Below are positions 46,590 to 57,893 of a stretch of 64,000 nt of DNA, in pieces. A program made the position numbers and the translations under genes. The DNA lies in contig RWJK01001659.1 of the NCBI GenBank assembly GCA_004335835.1, positions 49,643 to 113,642 on the forward strand, written 5' to 3'. The stretch comes from Scenedesmus sp. ARA3. Taxonomy: Eukaryota > Chlorophyta > Chlorophyceae > Sphaeropleales > Scenedesmaceae. The notes under the pieces were generated by a model, which did not search any database, was not told the DNA's origin, and was given only the letters and a program-made list of their open reading frames with translations. Numbering within the stretch: position 1 is the stretch's first letter; every line of letters begins with the position of its first letter.

Positions 46590-47087
46590 GGGTTTAGTTG
46601 CTGTGGAGGTTGTCCTTGCAAGACAGCATGGCAGAGCAGTCAAAGCTACCTTGCATGTGAGGGCACCTATGTTCACAACCAAGGTTTGTCATGTGCAGTA
46701 GCTGTACTTGTTTTGTATGGTACAATGAATGAGTTGGGTTGCATTTGGGCATGGGCTTTACAGCGGTGCTTGGGTCGTCAGAGTAGCCAGTATCACGGCC
46801 ACGGTTGTATCCTAGGGATGTATCATAGTTGTAGCATAGGTTCGTGGTTTCAGGGTGAGGTTTCCTTGTCTGTCAGGACACGAAAGCGTGTTGCGGCTGG
46901 TGTTGGTTTGGTGGACTTTGTGGCTGGTGGCAGCCTGCTTGGCTGATGCCTGCGACAGGTTTGAGTCCTCAGGCTGGCATGTATTGCATGGTAGGGCACT
47001 GTGCACACTTTGTCACTGACAAAGCACCAGGCTGGTGCTCCCCCTCCAAGAGCCACGGAGTGGGTCATGAGCCTTGCTGTCTTGTGT

Positions 47088-47092
47088 TGTAA
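47088..47092 (+). terminator. TGTAA polyadenylation signal, RING-CH gene
   Basis: First TGTAA I find after the stop, about 500 nt downstream. A second lies at 47195-47199. Confidence 0.45.
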
Positions 47093-47312
47093 GGTTCTCC
47101 TCTCTACAAACGGATGGTCCCAGGCCGTGTATTCTTCCTGTTGTGCACAACCAGTGGTACACACCATGTTCACATGGGTTGTGTCAGGACTGCATGTAAC
47201 TTCCTGCCTATGATCTGGCTGCTGACATGTCTCTACAGTGACTAGCTGTTGCCACCGCCACAATCCTTGAAAAGCAGCGCCCCATCCAGTCCATCCAGTT
47301 ACTAACCATGTG

Positions 47313-47332
47313 ACATGGTCACGTGACCATGT
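47313..47332. other. 20-bp perfect palindrome with CACGTG core
   Basis: ACATGGTCACGTGACCATGT is its own reverse complement and contains a G-box/E-box core. It lies between two convergent genes, where a promoter element would not be expected. Confidence 0.8.
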
Positions 47333-47448
47333 GTGCAGTGCAAACGCCCAGCCCTTGTCCTGCTCAGCAAGCAGTGCTTGCGCAACACACTCATCGTCAT
47401 CACCAACTTGCGACCAATCCACAGCAATATCAGCCTCTCAAACACTCG

Positions 47449-48120
47449 GGTTACACGCTCAGCCCCTGGTCCCGCTGCTTCCGCAGCACGTCACCCACGC
47501 TGCCGTTGCGACGCCTGCTGTCAGCCAGCATCGCCTCCCTGCTGCCGCCTTTGTCTCGCTTGGTGCGCTGATACCAGCCCAGCTCCTGAAATAAGGATGC
47601 ACCCTTGGCATATGAGCCTGCCCCTGGCTGCCCAAAAAGCAATCAAGACCGCACAAAGTGCTAGCGGAACATGCATCTGCGTCACACTTCCATTAGCCCC
47701 GCAGACAAAACAGACGGTCTGTCATACGCTCAGCCCCTGGTCCTGTTGCCTGCGCAGCACGTCACCTACGCTGCCGTTGCGCCGCCTGCTGTCAGCCAGC
47801 ATTGCTTCCCTGCTGCTTACATCTCCTCTCCCTCGGTGTGCTTGCAACCAGCCCAGCTGACATTTGTGGCATTTGAGTCTGCCCCCGCCAGCTGGCTCCC
47901 CAATTGAGCAGCCAGGACAGCGCACAAAGTGCTAGCAAAGCATGCATATGCGTCACACTTCAACAGCCTCTCATATGTGTATAAGAACGAATTTACACAT
48001 CCTCCGAGTCCTCACGGAGTGTGTACAAATGGTCTGTTACACGCTCAGCCCCTGGTCCTGCTGCTTTCGCAGCACGTCCCCTACGCTGCCGTTGCGCCGC
48101 CTGCTGTCGGCCAGCATTGC
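47449..48120 (-). repeat. Three tandem copies of a terminal exon, each with stop
   Basis: The last coding segment of the NTF2-like gene, SREAMLADSRRRNGSVGDVL followed by a short tail ending LSV and a stop, occurs at about 48037-48125 (used), 47720-47812 and 47451-47545. All three keep a stop at the same place. Only the first is joined to the rest of its exon. Confidence 0.8.
47993..47997 (-). terminator. TGTAA polyadenylation signal, NTF2-like gene
   Basis: TTACA on the plus strand, 40 nt past the stop at 48037. The stop itself (GTG TAA) also makes a TGTAA. Confidence 0.45.
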
Positions 48121-49392
48121 TTCCCTGCTGCCTGCTGCCCGCTTATAAACAGTCACCGCCTTCGCCTGCTTGCTGCCAATGCGTGTCTCTGCTGTAACCG
48201 TCATGCTGCCGTCTGGTAGTAGTGAGTAGAGCTCGGTCAGGGTGCCTGCAGCAGCAACGGCAATGATGGCGGCAGCATTGTCGTCTGCGGCAAAGGGAAG
48301 GTATCAATGGCAGCATGTTTCCAGTGTGGCAGATATATTTGCCGCAAGGCCCATGTTGGCGCTACTGATGCTTCGTCGACAAACACGCAGGTGAGATACT
48401 AACACTAATCAGTGCGATGATGAGCGCTGATATGTTTCGCTCAAACACCCCAATCACTTGAGCGCTCTCACCTGCCAGCGGCGCACCCCAAGCCATCTCC
48501 ACAAGCACGCCCCCCTGATCAGGTGACGCAAGAGCCCTTGCTGCTGCGCTCTGCTGAAACTGACTGACCCCCTCGCCTGCACAGAGCCTACACATACATA
48601 CCGCACCAAGCAAAAACATGCAGAAACTCTCTAAAAGAATGCAGAAACTTTCCAACAACCAGCCCACGTGCAGCACCCTCTCACCTGCCAGCGGGGTGCC
48701 CCAGGCCATCTCCACAAGCACCCCTCGCTGCTCAGCCGAGGTTACGGTCCTTGCCGCTGCGCTCCGCTGGCCCTGCCGCACCTCTCGCCGCCGCTGCTGC
48801 GCTGTGCAATGGTGGTCTGCTGTGTAGTTTCCTTCATACCTGTGAAGCGCCGTTTGTGTACCAGGCTCATTCTGGTGTCCTGCCAACACAACATCAACCA
48901 CATACTTCACCATGACCCTCCCAGCCTCTCACCTGCCAGCGGAGCACCCCAGGCCATTTCCACAAGCACCCCCCGCTGCTCAGCCGAGGTTGCGGTCCTT
49001 GCTGCTGCACTCTGCCGGCCTTGCCCGCCCACCCTCTTCCTGGCTGCTGTTAAAGCTGTTGAATTCGAGACCTGTGGTGTACTTTCCCTGATGTTTAAAT
49101 AGTCCTGGCGTTGTACCAGGCCCATTCAGGTCTCAAGGCAACACAACATCAACCACACAACTCCAAACAAACCCACCCACGCTCTCACCTGCCAGCGGCG
49201 CACCCCAAGCCATCTCCACAAGCACACCCCGCTGACCAGGTGAGGCAACAGTCCTAGCTGCTGCGCTCTGCTGGCCCTGCCGCAGGTCTCGCCGCCGCTG
49301 CTGCGTGCTGCCGCCGTTGATGGGCACTTCTTCAGTGACCTTGAAGAAAGGGACCACTGTCACGAAGCTGACGGTGAACTTTGAACTTGTCT

Positions 49393-49424
<32 letters not shown>

Positions 49425-49507
49425 GCAGCAGGTGAGGGGCACTTCTTCAGTGACCTTGAAGAAAGGGACCACTGTCACGAAGCTCACGGTGAACTTTGAA
49501 CTAGTCT

Positions 49508-49555
<48 letters not shown>

Positions 49556-50338
49556 GAAGCAGCAGCAGCAGGAGTGCAGCAGATGATCGAAATCTACGGC
49601 GCTTCCAAAGAAGGGCACTATTGCCACAAACTCACAGTGAGCCTGAAGCTTGTCTTTTCCAAACGGGGTAACTGGCAGTGCAGCGTCTGGCGACATGCAC
49701 TGCCCCATCCACTTGTTATAGCACACTGCTGATACGCACCCATAGCTGAGCAGCCGGAGATCAATGCGAGCAAGCCCAAAACTAAAAAACCCAGCTGCAG
49801 CGCACCTGTTGGATCTCCACGCCCTCTATGAGCCGAGCTGTGACCTTCTGCATGCCCGACAGCCCCAGCACATCCAGCATCGCCTCGTAGCCACCTGAGA
49901 AAAGGAGGCAACAGCAGCCACAAACAGATCAACATGCTGGGCGCAAGAGATTGCTGCATGCCAGACAGCCCCAGCACATCCAGCATCGCCAGCTACACAA
50001 CAGCAGAGCAGCAGCAGCAGCAGCAGAGGGATGAGGTGAGCACAATGCACACAAGTTCAAGCATCAAGCATCCTGGCAGAATTAAAGCCGCAAGCGACGC
50101 CTTTGACAAATTCACGGCTTCTGCAGGGGAATTGGGACATACCAGTGAAAGCAGCCATGTCCAACCACTTACTTGATAACAGACTGAAAGCGCGCTGCGC
50201 AATGCTCTTAGCTGCTGCTCTGCTGCAACAACTGCACGCACACAAATGCCGCCGCCCTTCAGAAAAACCAGCAGCAGCCACTCACTCAGGTCTGAACGTG
50301 CAGCATCCTTCACCCAGAGGCCTGAAAAGTCCTCCGAC

Positions 50339-50392
<54 letters not shown>

Positions 50393-52364
50393 GAGCCTGC
50401 TGCTCCGCTGCCTGCTGCAGGTCCTTGATTGCTGGATGCACCTGCACCTGCTCCTGCTGCTGCGCCTGCTGCTGACAGCCGCCGGGCCTTTGCTGCTGCT
50501 ACACGCGCTGCTGCACGCTGCTGTGCTGAAGGTGCTGCTGCTGCTGGCTGCATTGGTTGCAAGGGGCTGCGTGCTGGTGCTGCAGATGCAGCAGAAGCTG
50601 GTGAGTTACCGCTGCTGCTGAAAGTGCTGAAGGTGCTGCCACTGCTGCCACTGCTGCTGCTGCTGCTGCTGCTGCTGGGAGGTGCCACCAAGCCAGCCAG
50701 CGGTTGAAGCAGTGAGTCAACACCTTGCTGCAAGCCCCTGCACAGGCACAGTGCAGCGCAAACCCACAGCAGCGGCAGCAGCACAAGCGGTAGACAAGCT
50801 GATTGGCTTAGGCATTTGTCGCTTACTGCTATACATCCACTGCAGTGTGTCGAACACCCAAATGCTATGTGCAATCAGGGGCCTCTCACCAGCAGCATCA
50901 AGCTCCCCATGATCGCCCTGCGCTGCACCACACGCCAGCTGAGGTCCACTGCTTACAATGTGCAACCACAACTCTCTGTCAACAACACTCGACAACAACC
51001 AGCAGAACACCACACTTGCCAACAACAAATGATCAACACACTGCCGCGCCCACCTGCCTACTTCTTGCAGGCCTGGCAGCACAGCAGGCAGCGGGCCAGC
51101 CAGCCCTGCCACCAGCGGCTGGCTGTAGCTGAGCTTGCATTCTGTCAAATGATGAGATGCATTGCACACTCCAACTGGCGGAACAGCAGCAGCTGCATGC
51201 CCATGCACTTCAACTGCTGTATGACATGGACATCAAACACCAACTAGCAGAAACAACAACAAACACAATGGCAACAGTTCCTGCACCCACCTGCTCACCT
51301 CCTGCAAGCCTGGCAGCATTGCAGGCAACGGCCCTGCCAGCCCCGCCACCAGGGGCCGCACCAGCAGCAGCTGGCTGTAGCTGAGCTTGCATTGTGCCAA
51401 ACATTTAATGCATTGCAAGAATTCATGGCCCTCATCGTCAGCAGCTAGCCCCCAATAATCTGCCTGCGCTGCATGACACACCCTCAACAATAACTAGCAG
51501 CAAACAACAAACGACTACAACAAAAGTAAATGCCGTGCCCACCTGCTCAATTCCTGCAGGCCTGGCAGCACAGCCGGCAGCGGGCCAGCCAGCCCCGCCA
51601 CCAGCGGCCGCACCAGCAGCAGCTGGCTGTAGCTGAGCTTCACAGGGTGCTCATGACACTCCGTGACAGCCGCAATGCGACGGCTGCCTGGCTGCAAAGT
51701 GTAGAGTGCGATGCCTCTGATGAGTAGGGCTTGGCTGCTGGGTAAAATCAGGCGCCTCGTCACAAGGATTGTCATAAGGAAGCAAATGTCATAAGGAAGC
51801 AAACAGCAGCAAAACAACGGGCCACAGCAGGCAACCATGTGAGTGAGGCAAGCGTATGTGTAAGATGCAAGCAAATCTTGATGCGATAAAGGTGCATGCA
51901 GCATTCACCCATGACCACGAGCAGATGGCATGCTGCTGCTCATAGCTGCAATGCGACACAGATGGCAGCCTGCCTCCTGAGGAGAGTGAAGTCTGCATCT
52001 CATTACCAAAGCGAAAGCGTGACATGCCCTGTACTGCAGCTGCTTTTCTTGTGCATAGTGACCATTGCCGTTGCTGCTGCTGCGGTGCTCACCACACCAC
52101 CGTCACTGTGCTGCTCGCTGCGCCTGCCACTGTTTCCAGTTCAAATGCAGCTTCGCGCGGCACTGCTGCTAGCGACTCCACAAAGAAGCTTGTCACTGCC
52201 TGTGAGCAGTCAACAAAACCAAACAACGCAACAAGGTGCAACAGGTATCAGCCAGCGCAGGCATGGCTTCTGAAGCAAGGATTTTGCAGCAAGGCTTCGG
52301 GCTTTCAATGTGACTGGCACTGCGCTGCTTCAGGACAATTATTGCGGCACATTGTGCATTACAG

Positions 52365-52402
<38 letters not shown>

Positions 52403-53284
52403 ACACGGGTTCAACGCAATGCATGCAAGCATTGCGCCAACACATCTGGCACTTCCAAACGCCTTACACAGCAGATATACACTTACTAAAAGACCAGCGC
52501 ACTCACAGTGTTGCCTGCCAGGCTGTCTGCAATGGCGAGGTTTTCGTACGCCACGTCAGCCGCCAGGCAGCTGCTGATGGCTGCTGCATTGCGCGCATTG
52601 AGCGCAGCATACAGCCTGTTGAAAAAGGCACAACAGTGTTGTGCATGCGGGTGAGGAAGGCAAGGCTGAGGCAGTTAGGCGGTGATGAATGCGACTCTAA
52701 ATGGTTGAACACAACCTGTGCAACGACACAACATACATACCAGTTCTGCCACAAGGTGCCATTGCTGCACCAAACTTCGGAACCCAGGAGCTCAAGTCTG
52801 CTGCTGCTGCCTCTGCTGCTCCTGCTGCTTCTGCTGGTTATGGAGAAGCTGGTGCAACATGCAGCCACCTCTCAAAGGGCACAGCACAAGTGCCAGCGTG
52901 TGCCCACCTTGTGACGGCGTCAGTTGCCTGCGTGGCATTGCTGTCAGGTCCAGCAGCTGCCGCATGCAGATGTGAGGCCCGGCGTCGCCCAGCCTGCACA
53001 TTGTTACACTCACAGTAACATATTTGAAATACAGATATTTGAAATACAGATTGTGCTGTATAGTCTTCAAGAATGTTGAATGTGATGGTGTCGGGTGGCT
53101 GGATGTGTGTGCAATGACCTTGCATGGCACGAGAGTGGCACAGCTGCATAAAATCTTGCTGTAGCACCAGTGACAGCAGCAGTATGTGCAGCAGGAATGA
53201 AGATCTGGCTTTTGCAGCATGTTTCGTTCGGTTCAAGCATCCAGCTGCATCCTGCCTCACCTGCTGCCAGCAGGCAGGCTGCAT
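48037..53284 (-). CDS. NTF2-like (SnoaL-type) plus calycin-like domain protein, possibly plastid
   Basis: Minus-strand exons: 53261-53284 (uncertain first exon), 52908-52993, 52507-52615, 52093-52199, 51543-51734, 50286-50737, 49806-49894, 49189-49390, 48037-48284; all join in phase, about 502 residues. The N-terminus is short, basic and Ala-rich, compatible with an organelle transit peptide. Residues about 30-135 look like an NTF2/SnoaL fold (TDAVTRLYAALNARNAAAIS, TSFFVESLAAV, IALYTLQPGSRRIAAVTECH). A Ser/Ala-rich linker with poly-Ala follows. The C-terminal part (about 300-490) has the pattern of a calycin/lipocalin-like beta domain (DFSGLWVKDAARSDLSGYEA, KFTVSFVTVVPFFKVTEE, GVLVEMAWGAPLAG, GTLTELYSLLPDGSMTV). 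Similar plant and algal proteins are mostly uncharacterised, so no function is assigned. An alternative 5' end without canonical ATG was considered and not preferred. Confidence 0.7.
48470..49130 (-). repeat. Three downstream copies of the 3' half of exon 49189-49390
   Basis: The RGVLVEMAWGAPLAG edge with its GTGAGA-type donor recurs at about 48940-49060, 48685-48810 and 48470-48575. Preceding residues (QSAAARTVASPGQ) are also kept, with scattered substitutions. Confidence 0.8.
49391..49680 (-). repeat. Upstream acceptor-edge copies of exon 49189-49390 and (CAG)n tracts
   Basis: Copies of the KFTVSFVTVVPFFKVTEEVP edge lie at about 49440-49505 (nearly identical) and 49610-49665 (diverged). 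Between them are CAG tracts at about 49393-49423 and 49507-49572 which, in the sense direction, are (CTG)nCAG directly at each acceptor. Confidence 0.8.
49935..49992 (-). repeat. Copy of the 5' part of exon 49806-49894
   Basis: The AMLDVLGLSGMQ coding segment recurs upstream of the used exon and then loses similarity. Confidence 0.7.
50339..50391 (+). repeat. (CTG)n tract coding poly-Ala
   Basis: Lies within exon 50286-50737 of the minus-strand gene, where it is read as GCA repeats (about 17 Ala) just before the GLWVKDAARSD segment. Confidence 0.9.
51050..51400 (-). repeat. Copies of the 3' edge of exon 51543-51734
   Basis: KLSYSQLLLVRPLVAGLAGP and the following residues with donor recur at about 51292-51398 and 51050-51150 (the second lacks the LLVRP part). 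Confidence 0.8.
52364..52402 (+). repeat. (CTG)n tract in an intron
   Basis: Thirteen CTG units within an intron of the minus-strand NTF2-like gene; CAG on its sense strand and not at an acceptor. Confidence 0.9.
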
Positions 53285-53969
53285 GTGCAAGACCAAGGAT
53301 TGCCTTGCTCCGGTACATCTGCGCAGCAGCCAGCTTTTCACAGTGGTTGAATTAAGTTGACAGGTTTAAGTACTGTGGTTCGGTCCTCAGGCGTGGAGGA
53401 CTCACAACTGAGCGTTTGCAGGAAGAACAGCTGCGTGTGCTGAGCAGGCCCGAGATAGACACAGCCTTGGAACGCAATTGCCGGTCACAACAGAATCGTA
53501 AAGTGCGCTTTTAAAAGGCTGCAAGCTCTGCATGACTCCGAGCTTGTTGCAAGGGTCGGTTCGAAGTTGTGTGTGGCAGAGGACAGCAGCAGAGGGGTGG
53601 GCCCCTACTGTATGATTTGCTGTTGTGTGTGCAGTATGCACGATGCAAAATGCTTGTCACGCAAGTATATGACCTAGTTCAGATACAGTTCAGTGCTACT
53701 AGCTCTTCACGCACCCGTATTATGCAGGCTTCCTTCGCACAGACCATCTGTGACCTGAGCCCCAGGCTGTGAAACAGTCGCGTACCACATGCTCGATAAT
53801 GCTCTTATCACGTGCACAGGTGAACAAATTTCTTATATGTGAACAGAACGCTTATTGAAGCACCATTGTATCACCACAGGCGTATCAGAATCAGCTGAAC
53901 GAAGGCCCTTGCCACGAGCACCGGACAACCTGCTGTTGCAAAGCACCGAACACCAACGTTTCTTACATA
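53285..53969. promoter_or_regulatory. Bidirectional promoter region, NTF2-like / PDZ genes
   Basis: The two genes diverge across about 685 bp with no other gene recognised, so this interval should carry both promoters and 5' UTRs. No specific element can be named. Confidence 0.45.
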
Positions 53970-54264
53970 ATGCATGCTATGAGCTTTCAGAGTCAGCAAC
54001 TGCGTGCCTCTAGTCGGAGCTGGCGCCCCTGTCCAAGGCAGTTTATGTGTGGTGCACTTCCAAAGCAGTGAGTGGCTGAAAAGTCCCACCTCGGGTCGAC
54101 ATTTGCATGTGGCTAATGCTATTGTAAGCCTAAATGACAACACACAACAATGTGGCTTGTTATGCACGTCTCTTTCTGTGCAGGCAGCGGGCAACACCTC
54201 GGGTACAGCAGCTTGTTGTGGCAGCAGCAGCAGACGCAGCAGAGGCAGAAGCAGGTGATGCCCC

Positions 54265-54309
<45 letters not shown>

Positions 54310-55850
54310 CGTATCTGTCAAGCTACGGAAGCCTGTTGGGATTGTGTTTGCTCAGAACAAAAATGGGTGAGCAGCAAGCTGTGCTTGCTCTCGAAAACCT
54401 AGTGCACAGTCATGGCTCGCAGCAGCTGGCTTGGCACCCTGCGCAGCGTAGGCAGAAACAATGCATTCCGAGCAGATGTTCTAGGCTCAACTGTGTCTAG
54501 TCCGAACTTTCCACAGCACATATGCACTGCAGCTGACATGCTCACACCAGCAGCTGGCTTTGTAGCCTGAACTCAGGCATGTGCTTAGGACAGTATCCTT
54601 GTCACACTGCATGTGTGCGCAGTTTGTGTGTGCTGCCACTGCTGCAACACCTGTAGCCTGTACCTGTTGCTGCTGCAATACTGTAAGACTTGCACCTGCT
54701 TCTGCTGTCTCTCTCAGGCCCGTATTTGTGGAGGAAATAGCGCCAGGGTCAAATGCTGAGAAGTGTGGGGAGGTGCAGGTGCGGTGTGCTGCTCAGCAGC
54801 AACTGTCAGGGTCAACTTCTTAATGTCCATGCAGCCCGACCAGTGCCGTGGACGGCTGAAGGATGCTGCTAAATGCGTTGAGATATGTAGGAACAGTGTG
54901 CTGTGTCAGGCGGTGATGCAGTAATTGACGAAGCAGGCTGCGGCTGCCGAGGCATTTCTCAGCCAGTCTGCCAGAGTAGGTCAAGGACACAGCTTTGCTT
55001 GAAGGTTTCAGCATTGCTTATGCTTTTGTCTTTATTCACAGCTGAATTGTCTTTGTACACAGCTGACAGCTGGATATGACACTCAACATGCTTCCGCGGC
55101 ATCCAGTATGTAAGGCTGCATGTGGCGTGAAGTTTGGCATGCACAGCTTGTTGTGAGCAAAGCTCACCTCTACTGCACTGCACTGCTCATACTGCACTGT
55201 ACTGCATTGTTCTGCTCTCTACTGCAGGTTGGTGATGTGCTGGACCAGTGCAGTGCAATAGTACTGAAGGCAGGCAAGGAGGGGCAGTACGAAAAGGAAG
55301 GCTATGGGCAGCGCCCATACGACAACTGGGAGACAGTCATGATTGACTGCAATGGGCGGGTGCGTGTGGATGGCGAGTCATGCAAGTGCTGGCTGTCAAT
55401 CTGACAGTGTGGCAGCCTATGTAACGTCGAGTATGGCAGGGAATATCTCGGGGAGGCAGCACACCTCAATCGGAGACGGTCACGATCAACTGCAGCGAGT
55501 GAGTGTGGCTGGCAAGTGCTGGCTTTACAGCAGTAGCTGACAGACAGTGTGACAGCCTATGTGACATCAGGGGATTGATGGGATGTAGTGCAGGGGCGAG
55601 GGCAGAGCCAGGAAGTGGCTGGCAGACCGCCAGACTCAGGTAACACTGCAGAATTTGCAACATGGATCAGCTGCTGCTGCTGCTAACCACAGTCAAACCC
55701 CAGCGGCCCGTAAACCTTTTACCAGTTCACGTCGCGATGTTATGAAAGCCTTCGACGAGCTTCTCGATCGAACGTGCTGAGGATACTTCCATGCTTTCAT
55801 GCTATATGCAAACTCTCTGTGAACAGTAGGCTGTCATGCAACGCCAGGAA

Positions 55851-55883
<33 letters not shown>

Positions 55884-56017
55884 CCCCGCAGGAGTTCAAG
55901 ACTGTCATGAATGCGCTGAAGAGTAACAACGAGCGCTGGGGCATCAACCACGTCACGCTGGTGTTCAGGAAGCCAACAGCAGAGGAGGCGGCGCTTTGCG
56001 TAAAAGCGCAGGCCTGA
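53970..56017 (+). CDS. PDZ-domain protein, predicted organelle-targeted
   Basis: Five exons join in phase, 199 residues: 53970-54067, 54184-54366, 54718-54778, 55228-55359, 55892-56017. The first 50 residues are rich in Arg, Ser, Gln and Ala with no acidic residue (MHAMSFQSQQLRASSRSWR), as in plastid or mitochondrial transit peptides. An acidic/Ala stretch and about 14 Gln follow. Residues about 78-187 form a PDZ-like domain: KPVGIVFAQNKNGPVFVEEI (carboxylate-binding loop region), APGSNAEKCGEVQVGDVLDQ (typical of PDZ) and GINHVTLVFRKP (last strand). There is a charged insertion with GQYEKEGYGQRPYDNWETV. The protein is short for a plastid PDZ factor, and no protease or TPR part is present. The binding partner is unknown. 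Confidence 0.82.
54263..54305 (+). repeat. (CAG)n tract coding poly-Gln
   Basis: Fourteen CAG units within exon 54184-54366 of the PDZ gene, read as Gln between the transit region and the PDZ domain. Confidence 0.9.
55470..55530 (+). repeat. Decayed copy of the 3' edge of PDZ exon 55228-55359
   Basis: The stretch from GGAGACGGTCACGATCAACT through AAGTGCTGGC resembles the end of exon 4 and its donor-side intron (GGAGACAGTCATGATTGACT). It lies in the next intron and lacks an acceptor. Confidence 0.65.
55852..55882 (+). repeat. (CTG)n tract at a 3' splice site
   Basis: About ten CTG units followed by TCCCCGCAG, the acceptor of the last PDZ exon. Confidence 0.9.
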
Positions 56018-57643
56018 TGTGACGGACGCTGCAGCGCTGCTCATTGCAGCGTGCTGAGCATACTTCTGCTCCGGGCGCTGGGCACCTCCTGTTTAGCGGT
56101 GTTAACACGTCCAATGTTTAGGCGTGTCCTGCTGGTGGCGGCAGTGTCCCCTGCAGTCAGGTTCGCCTGACCGATGCATGCGAGTTTCCCAGCTCTGCCC
56201 TGGGTTCGGGGCATTTTGCAGTTTTGAGTGCAACCACTACACTGCTGAGTTGCCTGCCAAGATCAGTTGCTTCAGCTGCTGGCTCCAGCAGCACTGCCGA
56301 GACTCCCCTTTTCTAACAAAAATTGAAGATACAGTATATACTTCCTGCAACTCCTAATCAAGGGGACTCCCAGCAGATCTCTGTCGGCCACGGCGAAGCA
56401 TGCCGTCTGACATGCATGCAGAGTTGGCAAGGTCGTCTTTTTGAGCTTGCGGCGACAAGCAGGGTGAGCAGGCAGCTCCTTGCGGTGTTCACATACGGGT
56501 CGTGATATCATGCTGTAACAAATCAAATGGACCATTGGAACCTCTGGTACGCTCGACACTGCCTTGCCCCTCGAGCCAGCACCGAAACTGCAGATGCGCA
56601 GTCGACGCGTATTTGATGCTCCAGTCTGGCATCCCCTGAGCCAGTGTTCGACTCAAGCTAGTGGTTTACGAACTGCCCACACTAATAGAAACATGACAAC
56701 AACTTGGCTGGGGTTCTGCCCTGAGCCACACTGTGACAGCGAGCCAGTGAGTATTTAGAGATAAGCCACATGCTAATTGAAGCAGTGTGTCGCATGACAG
56801 GGTGATTAAGTTAACCCTGCGACATACTTGGGTGGATTCAACGGTGGTTGGCACCACATTGGTCATTGATTTGTCCAGGTGCCAGTTGCCTGTCTGCTTT
56901 TGGTGTGGTGCAGTCCATGAGCCTCTGAGGCGCCCCACTGCCTAACAATATGTTTATTGCTAGCTTAGTTTACGATTGACAAAAGGCCCTTTGCACGGCT
57001 ACTGCAGCACGCGTCTCCCCGGGATTTTTGGCAGCTTTCGTCGTCTCGTAGGGGCCTGTTGCATCTCATGGGTACTAAAACACTTATATGCATCGCTTCT
57101 AGCAAGCTAACACGCAGCTGATGCTGGAGGGCGCTGCACTTGTTGCGAAGCAGCAGTGCCATGTGCGTACCTGAGCTTGCCGGCTGCCAATCCCGCCTTG
57201 AATGATTGCAGAAGGTGAGATTGTTGTAAGCAGCAACTAGTCGGCTCTTCGCTCAGCGTTTCTGCAGGACCCGCCAAGAACGCACCAACACCCGCCAAGT
57301 CCCCAGCTGCACAGCAAAGAGCCCCTCCTGTACCACCGCGAATCGCTTTGTGCTTCTGGTACGCTGACAGTCTTGACGCGGCATCCAGCCAGGCCCAGCC
57401 CCAGCAGCGCCTCGCCGCAGCCATTCACCCAGCTACTTTGCCGACATACAGGTGCTGTAGTGTTGGTGCAGCAACAGCTACAGCAGTCGTTACCACAGCA
57501 ACAAGCAATCTTAACAAATCAATGTGGGCAGCTGGCACTGTTGAGTGCCTGCCATGCTCAAATTCAGCAGCTGCGCCTGCACCACACATCACACATCTCA
57601 TGGCTCTGGCAGCGGTCACATGCATGCTGCCTTTGCAGTGACG
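56018..57643. other. Intergenic; 3' UTR of PDZ gene then no recognised gene
   Basis: TGTAA at 56514-56518 is the likely polyadenylation signal. No protein-family exon was found on either strand after it. Confidence 0.5.
56514..56518 (+). terminator. TGTAA polyadenylation signal, PDZ gene
   Basis: Sense-strand TGTAA about 500 nt after the stop at 56017. Confidence 0.45.
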
Positions 57644-57893
57644 GGCAGGCTCAGAGTATATCAATCTGCAGTGCAAGGCAACATTCAGCAGGAGAGCTTT
57701 CATGCCATATGCCTGGGCTTATTGCATGGTTCACTGCGCAGAGGGCTGTGTGGTCCTTGTGCACGAGCGCTGCACAAAGACCACACAGCCCTCTGCGCAG
57801 TGAAGCATGCAATATGCCCAGGCATATGGCATGAAAGCTGTATCTCCTGCTGGATGTTGCTCTGCACTGCAGACTGATGTACTCGAAGCCTGC
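57644..57893. ncRNA. Long imperfect hairpin, candidate small-RNA precursor or foldback element
   Basis: The left arm (about 57644-57763) and right arm (about 57771-57893) are inverted copies around a loop of roughly 7 nt. Arm comparison gives about eight mismatches and one 4-nt bulge over about 115 bp; the apical half is the best paired. Chlamydomonas miRNAs often come from such long hairpins. A transposon-derived foldback is the main alternative. Orientation of any transcript cannot be told from sequence. Confidence 0.55.

Larger units (their letters stand above)
46590..48036. other. Convergent intergenic region
   Basis: Tail-to-tail interval between the RING-CH gene (plus) and the NTF2-like gene (minus). 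It holds the 3' UTRs, a CACGTG palindrome and two surplus copies of the last exon of the minus-strand gene. Confidence 0.6.

Noticed and set aside
53285..53341. Longer N-terminus for the NTF2-like protein (KSWLLRRCTGARQSL)
   Set aside because: The frame opens without an ATG at its upstream end. The only ATG in the phase that fits the next exon is at 53284. An unseen 5' exon remains possible.
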